Positions 37,654 to 46,392 of a stretch of DNA of 64,000 bases are shown one piece after another. The notes under the pieces were generated by a model that saw nothing but the letters and a program-made list of their open reading frames with translations, made no database searches and was not told where the DNA came from. The stretch's first letter is position 1; every line of letters begins with the position of its first letter. Both the position numbers and the translations under genes were made by a program. Origin of the DNA: Rhizobium sp. BK650 (lineage in GTDB: Bacteria > Pseudomonadota > Alphaproteobacteria > Rhizobiales > Rhizobiaceae); contig NZ_JACIBK010000001.1 of the NCBI RefSeq assembly GCF_014195325.1, positions 682,001 through 746,000 of the forward strand, written 5' to 3'.

Positions 37654-38004
37654 TCAGACTTTCGAAGCCGGATAGGCTTTTTCCAGGCCGCCGGATCGGG
37701 TGAGCCCGGTCCGGAATGCGGCATAGGCGGGGTGCTGGCTGGAACGTGCCGTTTCCATGAGCCTGATCTGCAGCCGGGCAGGTGCGGCTTGCCCGATCCA
37801 TTTGCCGAGGGTTTCGAGCTTCAAGGAGTTGAGGAAGCGCGAGGCAGAGGCGAGATCCAGATGACGGTGCAGGCCCTCAAGCAGATTGTCGTCCTGGGCC
37901 GGATTTTCCATCAGCAGCGACAGATAGGATTTGTCGGCTTCCGAAAGTGCGGCGAATTTTTCCGCGACGGTATCGCGATCGGGGAAGGGCATCGTGCCAG
38001 TCAT
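37654..38004 (-). CDS. Hypothetical protein
   Basis: A 116-residue soluble, mostly helical protein with no signal peptide. Features seen are AALSEADKSYLSLLM, an LHRHLDLASASRFL helix and LGKWIGQAAP. I do not recognise a family. The ATG at 38004 is used; a second ATG four codons later is equally possible. It ends six bases from the convergent lipoprotein gene and is preceded by the OpuAC-type binding protein on the same strand with 31 bases between. Confidence 0.6.
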   Translation of the reverse strand: MTGTMPFPDRDTVAEKFAALSEADKSYLSLLMENPAQDDNLLEGLHRHLDLASASRFLNSLKLETLGKWIGQAAPARLQIRLMETARSSQHPAYAAFRTGLTRSGGLEKAYPASKV

Positions 38005-38035
38005 AACGAATCGTCCAGTCCTTGTTTCACGCGAT

Positions 38036-39034
38036 TTATAGACTGGCCTTGACCTTCTCGGCTACATCGGCTGGAACCCAGTGGCTCCATAGTTCCTCGT
38101 AATTCTCAAGGAAGTAATGGGCCGCATTCTCATTGTCTTCGCCGTTTTCGTCCTGCCATGCCAGCACCTGGCTGATGGTCTCGTTATCCCAGCTGCGCGC
38201 CTTCAAATAATTCATGACCGGGCCGGCGCGATCGGCGAATGATCGGGTTATCAACGTGAAGGCCTGCGACACCGGATAGGCGTTCACCTTAGGATTGGGA
38301 CAGCCTCGAACCGAGGTACAGGCATCCCATTCGACCTGATCATGCGGCACGCCGAAATTAAGAAGCTTCATGTCATACTTGCCGATGACCGATGTTGGCG
38401 ACCAGTAATAGCCGATCCAGCCGACCTTGTTGTCGAAGGCACGGGCAATCGAAGCATCGAAATCGTCGGGGGTGCGGCTGTCGATCAACGCAAAGCCGAG
38501 CTTGTCGGCATTGAGCGCTCGGAAGAGATTGCGCGTCGAGATTTCGCAGGCCCAGGATTCCGGGCAATTGTAGACGGCAGCGCGCGAAGGATTGTAGGTG
38601 TCGGGAAAGAGTTCCGGGTGCCTTAGCGCATCCTGTACAGAGCCGATATCCGGGTTCGCGTCGGCGATGAATTTGGGGATGTACCAACCTTCGATCGCAC
38701 CGTCGGCAAGGATTTCGGCGCCCTCGACCAGGCGGCCGGCTTTGATGGCGTCATCGAGCTGCGGCTTGAACCCCTTCACCCAGAATTCCGAGGCGATATC
38801 GGGCGTGCCGCTGGTATTCATGGAAGTAAATGTCGGCAACGTGTCGCCATTGACGATGGTGACAGAGCAGCCGTAGCCCTTCTCAAGGATGAATTTGTCG
38901 AAGTTCGCGGCAATGCCGGCGGAACTCCATCTCATTTGGGCAATCGAAACCTTGCCGCATCCGGCAGCCTGCGCCTCGCGCATCCCCGCATATAGGGAGA
39001 GGGCAAAGATGAACGATGTGAAAAATGCCTTCAT
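38036..39034 (-). CDS. OpuAC-type periplasmic binding protein (betaine/choline-like), orphan
   Basis: A 332-residue periplasmic protein with a signal peptide (residues 1-23, ending AQA-A). The mature part follows the glycine betaine/choline/proline betaine binding fold: MRWSSAGIAANFDKFILEKGYGC, SEFWVKGFKPQLDDAI, EGWYIPKFIADANPDI, and VGWIGYYWSPTSVIGKYD, whose aromatic residues would form the cation box. Six cysteines are present, unusual for the family. GGGGAA precedes the ATG. No permease or ATPase gene is near, so it must use a transporter encoded elsewhere. Confidence 0.85.
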   Translation of the reverse strand: MKAFFTSFIFALSLYAGMREAQAAGCGKVSIAQMRWSSAGIAANFDKFILEKGYGCSVTIVNGDTLPTFTSMNTSGTPDIASEFWVKGFKPQLDDAIKAGRLVEGAEILADGAIEGWYIPKFIADANPDIGSVQDALRHPELFPDTYNPSRAAVYNCPESWACEISTRNLFRALNADKLGFALIDSRTPDDFDASIARAFDNKVGWIGYYWSPTSVIGKYDMKLLNFGVPHDQVEWDACTSVRGCPNPKVNAYPVSQAFTLITRSFADRAGPVMNYLKARSWDNETISQVLAWQDENGEDNENAAHYFLENYEELWSHWVPADVAEKVKASL

Positions 39035-39504
39035 TATAAGTTCCCCGAATTTTTGTATGATCGAACATGCATGTGTCGGGGCAATTAGCCGACAAATCGG
39101 TGCTCCGCGTCAGGTGCCAGTTGCCCGGGGAACATATGGTTCGCCGGGCTTTCCTGTCCGCGGCGCCGTTCGTCTGGATTTCCGGCGGCTCGTCGTGAGC
39201 CATTTCTAGCGATGGTTGATTATTAGCAAGCCTACGGAATTGCGGCAACAAATCAACTCCCTTTCTGGGCTGTATCAGTCACTAAACTATTGAATCCGAA
39301 GAATTTACGCTCAAGCTCATGAAAAGTATTACTTTAACTGCGGTCGGTGGAGGTGCACGTTAACGGCGAGGACGAACATCGTTTCAGAAGAAAAATTAGG
39401 AAAAGTGCAAAAAAGGTCGAAATTCACGTCGAAGCACGCGTTCAATAACCATCCGGTAAGAATGTGCCGTTATCTGTTGTGACGCGGCGGGGGACAACCG
39501 CTGC

Positions 39505-39620
39505 TTCTCCGGATCAGGTAGAGCGTCCCGGAGAAAGCGAGCTTCATCGTGTAATGATGAAGGCGTCAGCGTTTTATGGCAAACCGCGTTGGGCTGATGG
39601 CCTGATCGCGGTTTTCGCAT
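39505..39620 (+). ncRNA. Candidate small RNA with three hairpins upstream of cobQ
   Basis: Three stems in a row: TTCTCCGG with CCGGAGAA (39505-39535, 15-base loop); CTTCATC with GATGAAG (39542-39562, 7-base loop); AAACCGCG with CGCGGTTT (39581-39614), followed by TCGCATTT. The last resembles a terminator. The 674-base spacer 39035-39708 holds no gene I can support and no cobalamin riboswitch motifs. The 5' end of the RNA is unknown; it could also be a leader of cobQ, starting 90 bases on. Confidence 0.45.
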
Positions 39621-39708
39621 TTCTGGGTTCCTGTTGACCCGCCTGCAACGCTCATTGTAGGCCTGCCGGAAACGCTATCACGGATAGACACCCCAGGGAT
39701 CGACGCCT

Positions 39709-41163
<1,455 letters not shown>

Positions 41164-41309
41164 GCCGGATTCTACAGGAAAGGACCCTTGGCGTCCCCGC
41201 AGGATATCTGGCTGAAGGAGGTTGCGGTCGCGGCGTTCTGCTATTGCCAAATTAGTTGACTCAGTCCATTAATTATTGCTGTGACGCGCCGGTCGGGAGC
41301 GATGAGACC

Positions 41310-42080
41310 ATGAACATACTGGATAGATTTTCGCTGGCGGGCCAGGTGGCGCTCGTGACCGGCGGAGGCCGCGGCCTGGGCTTCGAGATGGCGCGCGCGC
41401 TTGCCGAGGCTGGGGCGCATGTCATCGTCACCGGGCGCACGTCGGCGACGCTGGAGGAGGCGGTAAGGACTATTCGCGCCGCCGGCGGCACGGCGGAGGC
41501 CGCCGCGTTCGACATCGTCGACCGAGAGACTCAGCGTACACTGATGGCCCACATCGAAAAGGTCCATGGCCGCCTCGATATTCTGATCAACAATGTCGGA
41601 GTTCGCGACAGGCGGCCGCTGGCGGAATTCGACGACGATGCCATCATCGAGCTGTTGCGCACCGATCTGGCCGCGGCGATGACGCTGTCGCGGGATGCCG
41701 CCGTGCTGATGAAGCGGCATAATTATGGCCGCCTGATCGCGGTCACCTCGATCAGCGGCCATGTCGTCATGCCCGGCGATTGCGTCTATCCGGCGGCCAA
41801 GCAGGGTTTGACCGGCCTGATGCGCGGCATGGCGGTCGAATTCGGCCCATACGGCATCACCAGCAACGCGATTGCACCTGGCTGGTTCGCTACCGAGACG
41901 AACGCGGTGATGGCTGCGAACGAGGAGTTGATGCCCTTCGTGCGCCAGCGCATCCCGATCCAGCGCTGGGGCCGCCCGGATGAGATCGGCGGCGCGGCAC
42001 TGTTTCTTGCGAGCAGTGCGGCTTCCTTCGTCAATGGCCATGTGCTGACCGTGGACGGTGGCATGACCGTCAGGATGTGA
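41310..42080 (+). CDS. Short-chain dehydrogenase/reductase
   Basis: A 256-residue classical SDR. The cofactor motif is TGGGRGLG at about residues 16-23, NNVG follows at about 92-95, the catalytic Ser is in TSISGHV and Tyr/Lys in YPAAKQG, and the NAIAPGWF block and C-terminal VDGGMTVRM are typical, as in gluconate 5-dehydrogenase-like enzymes. The substrate is unknown. The ATG at 41310 begins the conserved fold; 18 more open codons upstream lack a site. Confidence 0.9.
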   Translation: MNILDRFSLAGQVALVTGGGRGLGFEMARALAEAGAHVIVTGRTSATLEEAVRTIRAAGGTAEAAAFDIVDRETQRTLMAHIEKVHGRLDILINNVGVRDRRPLAEFDDDAIIELLRTDLAAAMTLSRDAAVLMKRHNYGRLIAVTSISGHVVMPGDCVYPAAKQGLTGLMRGMAVEFGPYGITSNAIAPGWFATETNAVMAANEELMPFVRQRIPIQRWGRPDEIGGAALFLASSAASFVNGHVLTVDGGMTVRM

Positions 42081-42111
42081 GCGGAGATGCTCGCAGCGCG
42101 CGGCAAATACC

Positions 42112-43905
42112 TCAGATCTCGCCTGAGACCTCGCGGCGGCGGCGGTCGAGTTCTTCGCTGTAGCGGCGCAGCGTGTGGCTTTCGCTGAGTTGCCCGATCA
42201 CCTTGCGCTCGATGAGATTGTTGACGACGGCGAGTGCTTCGCTTTCGGTCTTGTCGAAGATCGCTGCCGCCTGCTTGGCATTCATCTGCGGCTGCAGGAA
42301 ATCGTTCTTGTAGCGGATGAAATCCGACAGTCTCTGGCCTTCATCCTGCGTGCTGATCGGATTGGCATAAACCTCTGGCACGAGCACGAGACCTGTATAT
42401 TTGTCGCTGTCGTCGACGAGGATGACCCGCTGCGTCGAACCGATCGGGAAGGCTCTCTTGAAGTCGTCGAGTGTCATGTTGTTCCTGGCTGTCTTCACAT
42501 CTGATCGCATCAGCTTGTCGACGGTCAGGTTGCGGATCCAGCCGACATCATGGGCGCTGCGGATGCTTTCGCCACGCAGGTGGAAGCGCCATGTGGCGAA
42601 GGAATAACCGAAGGTCGTTCTAACGACGAGCGACGAGGTGATGACGGCGGCGAGCACCAGGGCGGTGATCGGAAAGTCGCCGGTGATCTCCAGCGCCAGG
42701 AAGGTCATGGTGAGCGGCCCGCCGATGACGGCGACGGCAAGCGAGCTCATGCCGACCACGGCGTAGATGACGGGCGTCAGCGTCGCGTCGGCGAAATAGG
42801 GCGCCGAATAGGCAAAGAGCTTGCCGAGCAGGGCGCCCATGAAGAGCGAGGCGAAGAACAGGCCGCCCCTGAAGCCGGAGCCGATCGAAACCGCCGAAGC
42901 GACCGATTTCAGCAAAAACAGACTGACAAGGGCGGGGATCGTGACTTCATTGGCGAGGTTCAGATGCAGTGCGCCATGGCCGGCGGCCAGAACCTGCGGC
43001 GAAACCAGCGCCAGCAGACCGACGACGATGCCGCCGAGCGCCGGGCGGAAGGGCAGCGGGATGGAACTCTTGCGCGCCAGTTCCTCGACGAAGGAAACGC
43101 CCTGCATGAGCAGGATGCCGACGCCGGCGCAGAAGGCGCCGAGTGCGATCGCTGGTACGTAATCGGCCGGCTGAACGGCACCGAAACTGCCGACATCGAT
43201 GACGAAATCGCTGCCGGCTAGCAGGCGGGCGACCAGTGTGGCGACGAGGGCTGCGACGACGACCGGTGTCAGCGAGACGATGGTGTAGGTGCCGACAATG
43301 AGCTCGAAGGCGTAGAAGGCGCCGGTCAACGGCGCGTTGAAGGCTGCGGCGATGGCGCCGGCCGCACCGCAACCGACGAGTACGCGCAGATCGGCCCGAC
43401 GCAGCTGCAGTTTCAGACCGAATTTCGAGGCGATGCCGGCTGCAAGCTGCGTATAGCCGGCTTCCAGACCGACCGAGGCGCCGAAGCCGTTGGAGATGAT
43501 GTTCTGGACCGCGACGAGAATGCTGTCGGTCAGCGACAGGCGGCCGCCATGCAGCGCATTGGCCTCGATCGGGTCGACCATCGGCTTCTTGCGCCACTTT
43601 GCCAGGATGAAGATCAAGAGGCCAAGCAAGATGCCGCCGGCGAAAGGCGCCGTCATCAGCAGGAACTTGTTGTCGATCTGCGAAGCGCTGAGCCGGGTTT
43701 CGGTCTCTATCCCGAAGATCAGCCTGTGCATCTCCTCGGAAAGGAAACTCATGGCGCTGACCGCCAACCCCGCAGCGATGCCGACCAGCGCGCCGGCAAA
43801 GACAAGGCCCATTTCACTTTGTCTGGCGAGGGCGCGCAGGCGTCCCAAATCGAAAATAATCGTGAGGGGCCGGAAGCGGCGGATATCCATTCGGGACAGC
43901 ATCAT
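42112..43905 (-). CDS. ClC-type chloride channel/transporter with C-terminal CBS pair
   Basis: A 597-residue membrane protein. The ClC core is visible: GASVGLEAGYTQ (the GxxxP-like selectivity loop region with EAGY in place of the usual EGP), GCGAAGAIAAAFNAPLTGAFYAFE, and about 12 helices to residue 430. The last 150 residues hold two CBS domains that sense nucleotides. The EAGY motif in place of REGP suggests an altered anion gate. The start is uncertain (ATG at 43905, 43902 or 43890, none with a good site). Confidence 0.85.
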   Translation of the reverse strand: MMLSRMDIRRFRPLTIIFDLGRLRALARQSEMGLVFAGALVGIAAGLAVSAMSFLSEEMHRLIFGIETETRLSASQIDNKFLLMTAPFAGGILLGLLIFILAKWRKKPMVDPIEANALHGGRLSLTDSILVAVQNIISNGFGASVGLEAGYTQLAAGIASKFGLKLQLRRADLRVLVGCGAAGAIAAAFNAPLTGAFYAFELIVGTYTIVSLTPVVVAALVATLVARLLAGSDFVIDVGSFGAVQPADYVPAIALGAFCAGVGILLMQGVSFVEELARKSSIPLPFRPALGGIVVGLLALVSPQVLAAGHGALHLNLANEVTIPALVSLFLLKSVASAVSIGSGFRGGLFFASLFMGALLGKLFAYSAPYFADATLTPVIYAVVGMSSLAVAVIGGPLTMTFLALEITGDFPITALVLAAVITSSLVVRTTFGYSFATWRFHLRGESIRSAHDVGWIRNLTVDKLMRSDVKTARNNMTLDDFKRAFPIGSTQRVILVDDSDKYTGLVLVPEVYANPISTQDEGQRLSDFIRYKNDFLQPQMNAKQAAAIFDKTESEALAVVNNLIERKVIGQLSESHTLRRYSEELDRRRREVSGEI

Positions 43906-44126
43906 AGGAGAACTAGGCGGCAGGAGGAACGGTCAAGGTGGCAGGCGGCACCCGCATGCTTGCCAATTGCGGCAAAATCCCGGCCAGACAGTAAAGTTTT
44001 TATGACGTAAGTTTTTGAATAAACACGATAATATTGGTAGTATAAGTAGAGATGAACCTCTGTGGCGCATTGAGCGGCAATTGACACCGGGGTTGCGTGC
44101 GCCTAACCATGAAACCATATAATGGA

Positions 44127-44490
44127 TGGTTCCGGATCGGCCTGACGCCTTCCGGATGAAAAGGGAATGTGACGAGGCGGACCCAAACCGGGCGCCTTCA
44201 TCACAGCCGACCCCGCGACTGTAGAGCAGTCAGGGTCTTCCGTCCGGCATTTCGACCGCCGCGCCGACGGCCCGCATCCTGCGGACGGGCAAGGCGGGAC
44301 AGGTGCCGGAAAAGCCACTGGAAATGCATCGTGATCAGCCGGGGCAGGACGCCTCTCTTTCTACGAATCGTCCGCCTTTTCACGAGATGCAGCCGGGAAG
44401 GCGAGGCAGATCCGCTGGCACGATCAGGGGCGACCGGAGACGGTTGCCCCTATCGCGGCCGACAACTGCGAGCCAGGAGACCTGCCGTCC
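44127..44490 (+). promoter_or_regulatory. Cobalamin riboswitch (long form) controlling cobP-cobW-cobN-cobO
   Basis: All conserved blocks appear in order: GGTTCC at 44129, AAAAGGGAA near 44159-44167, CAGCCGACCCCGCGACTGTA near 44204-44223, GCCACTGG at 44314-44321, CCGGGAAGGC near 44393-44402 (B12 box), and the closing GCGAGCCAGGAGACCTGCC near 44468-44486. The arm between GCCACTGG and the B12 box is extended by about 70 bases that pair as TGCATCGTGA with TCACGAGATGCA. Adenosylcobalamin binding is expected to repress the operon. The region 43906-44126 holds no gene. Confidence 0.93.
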
Positions 44491-44826
44491 GTGCCGGGCA
44501 TTGAGCCCATATTGGGTATTTTGCCCGCTGCCAGCACGGAGGTTGTCTTGGCTGAAGGATGTGATTCAGCGCTGCCTCGTGTGGTGCGATATAGCGGCGG
44601 CGGCGCGGTGCTTTCAGCCGCTTATGTCGAGTGTGCGATACCCCCCTCTGTCCTGCCGGACATCTCCCCCACAAGGGGGGAGATTGAATCGCGGCACGGG
44701 TCTCCCCAAACAATTGATGTAGGGCGACGGTCTCGCCTCTGGCCGATCTCCCCCCTTGTGGGGGAGATGTCCGGCAGGACAGAGGGGGATGCCACACTCT
44801 CTGCCGCAAGGGGCGTCCGCGCATGA
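44491..44826 (+). CDS. Putative short leader ORF between riboswitch and cobP
   Basis: A 111-codon frame with a GTG start immediately after the riboswitch and AGGAG ten bases before it, inside the last conserved riboswitch block. It ends in a four-base ATGA overlap with cobP, the pattern of translational coupling. The first 47 residues ([20 protein letters not shown] onward) match no family I know. The middle is encoded by the palindromic repeat at 44631-44797. It may be a genuine small gene carrying an insertion, or an uncoding leader that happens to be open. Confidence 0.4.
   Translation: MPGIEPILGILPAASTEVVLAEGCDSALPRVVRYSGGGAVLSAAYVECAIPPSVLPDISPTRGEIESRHGSPQTIDVGRRSRLWPISPLVGEMSGRTEGDATLSAARGVRA
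44631..44797. repeat. Palindromic repeat element A (43-bp perfect inverted arms)
   Basis: 44642-44684 is repeated exactly in reverse at 44746-44788, with 61 bases between; GTGTG/CACAC outside extends the symmetry to 167 bp. Each arm contains its own hairpin, ATCTCCCCC-ACAA-GGGGGGAGAT. The build (mobile, two structured arms) is that of rhizobial intergenic mosaic-type elements; membership in a named family was not tested. Confidence 0.85.
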
Positions 44827-45332
44827 CCGCCACCTTCATCCTCGGCGGCGCGCGCTCCGGCAAATCCCGTTTCGCCGAGAACCTCATCACCACCAGCGGC
44901 CTCGAACGCCACTACATCGCCACCGGCCGCGCCTGGGACGACGAAATGCAGGCGCGCATCGACCAGCATAAGGCCGAACGTGGCCCAAGCTGGATCACCC
45001 ATGAGGAACCGCTTGATCTCCCCGAGCGTCTGACCGCCATCGACGCGGAGGGCAGGGCGATCCTCGTCGATTGCCTGACACTGTGGCTCACCAATCTGAT
45101 GATGGAGGGGCGCGATATCGCTGCCCCGTCCGCCGCCCTTGCCGCCTTTCTGCCTCACGCAAAGGCGCGGCTCGTCATCGTTTCCAATGAAGTGGGCCTC
45201 GGCATCGTGCCCGAGAACCGCATGGCGCGGGAGTTTCGCGACCATGCCGGCCGGTTGCACCAGATGATCGCGGCTTCCGCCTCGGACGTTTATTTCATCG
45301 CGGCAGGTCTGCCGCTGAAAATGAAGGGTTAG
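44823..45332 (+). CDS. cobP: Adenosylcobinamide kinase/guanylyltransferase
   Basis: Bifunctional enzyme that phosphorylates the aminopropanol of adenosylcobinamide and then attaches GMP, in nucleotide-loop assembly; called CobU in enterobacteria. It has 169 residues. The P-loop is GGARSGKS at residues 8-15, [13 protein letters not shown] carries the guanylylation histidine region, [11 protein letters not shown], and [21 protein letters not shown] are family blocks. First enzyme gene of the riboswitch operon; cobW starts four bases after its stop. Confidence 0.95.
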   Translation: MTATFILGGARSGKSRFAENLITTSGLERHYIATGRAWDDEMQARIDQHKAERGPSWITHEEPLDLPERLTAIDAEGRAILVDCLTLWLTNLMMEGRDIAAPSAALAAFLPHAKARLVIVSNEVGLGIVPENRMAREFRDHAGRLHQMIAASASDVYFIAAGLPLKMKG

Positions 45333-45336
45333 TTCC

Positions 45337-46383
45337 ATGCAGCAGAAAATCCCCGCAACCGTGATCACCGGCTTTCTTGGCGCCGGCAAGACGACCATGA
45401 TCCGCAACCTGCTCACCAATGCCGGCGGCAAGAAGATCGCGCTCATCATCAACGAGTTCGGCGATCTCGGCGTCGATGGCGATGTGCTGAAGGGCTGCGG
45501 TGCGGAAAACTGCACCGAGGACGACATCATCGAGCTCACCAATGGCTGTATCTGCTGTACGGTCGCCGACGATTTCATTCCGACCATGACGAAGCTTCTG
45601 GAGCGCGACCAGCGCCCTGACCATATCGTCATCGAAACCTCGGGCCTCGCTTTGCCGCAGCCGCTCGTCGCCGCCTTCAACTGGCCCGATATCCGCAGCG
45701 AAGTCACCGTCGACGGCGTCATTACCGTGGTGGATAGCGCAGCGGTTGCCGCCGGGCGCTTCGCCGATGACCACGATGCCGTCGATGCGCGCCGCGTGGA
45801 GGATGAATCGCTCGATCATGAAAGCCCGATCGAGGAATTGTTCGAGGATCAGCTGACATGCGCCGATCTGATCGTTCTCAACAAGACCGATCTGATCGAC
45901 AGCGATGGCCTTGGCCGTGTGAAGAGCGAAGTCGCCTCGCGCATTGCACGCAAGCCTGTCATGATCGAAGCGAAGAACGGCGAGGTGCCGGCAAGCGTGC
46001 TGCTCGGCCTCGGCATCGGCACGGAAGACGATGTCGTCAACCGCAAGTCCCATCACGAGCTGGAGCATGAGGATGGTGAGCCACACGACCACGACGAATT
46101 CGACAGTTTCGTCGTCGAGCTTGGCGCTGTCTCGGATACATCAGGTTTCGTCGAGAAGCTGAAGGGCATCATCGCCGAGCATGACGTACTCCGGCTGAAA
46201 GGCTTCATCGATGTCTCCGGCAAGCCGATGCGTCTGCAGTTGCAGGCCGTAGGCGCCCGCATCGACCAGTATTTCGACCGCGCCTGGGCTCCGGCTGAAG
46301 TCCGCAACACGCGCCTCGTCGTCATTGGCCTGCACGAGATGGATCAGGGGGCGGTGCGCAATGCGATCGAAGCGCTCGTCTGA
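45337..46383 (+). CDS. cobW: CobW-type COG0523 GTPase
   Basis: A 348-residue G3E-family GTPase. Walker A is GFLGAGKTT at residues 12-20, the metal site is the CxCC motif in ELTNGCICCTVADDF, Walker B is ETSGLALPQP, and the base motif is NKTD. A His/Asp/Glu-rich stretch (HHELEHEDGEPHDHDEFD) near residue 236 could store metal. CobW is thought to deliver cobalt for chelation by the CobN-containing enzyme. It lies directly between cobP and cobN, nine bases before the latter. Confidence 0.95.
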   Translation: MQQKIPATVITGFLGAGKTTMIRNLLTNAGGKKIALIINEFGDLGVDGDVLKGCGAENCTEDDIIELTNGCICCTVADDFIPTMTKLLERDQRPDHIVIETSGLALPQPLVAAFNWPDIRSEVTVDGVITVVDSAAVAAGRFADDHDAVDARRVEDESLDHESPIEELFEDQLTCADLIVLNKTDLIDSDGLGRVKSEVASRIARKPVMIEAKNGEVPASVLLGLGIGTEDDVVNRKSHHELEHEDGEPHDHDEFDSFVVELGAVSDTSGFVEKLKGIIAEHDVLRLKGFIDVSGKPMRLQLQAVGARIDQYFDRAWAPAEVRNTRLVVIGLHEMDQGAVRNAIEALV

Positions 46384-46392
46384 GGGTAATCA

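Noticed and set aside
39396..39620. 74-codon minus-strand frame over the hairpin cluster
   Set aside because: No ribosome site, and structure suggests RNA; could not be supported as protein.
39035..39708. Cobalamin riboswitch before cobQ
   Set aside because: None of the conserved blocks (AAAGGGAA, CCGCAACTG, GCCACTGG, GGGAAGGC) were found there.
44622..45722. 366-codon minus-strand frame covering cobP and element A
   Set aside because: Antisense to clear genes; its ends translate the palindromic repeat and carry no motif.
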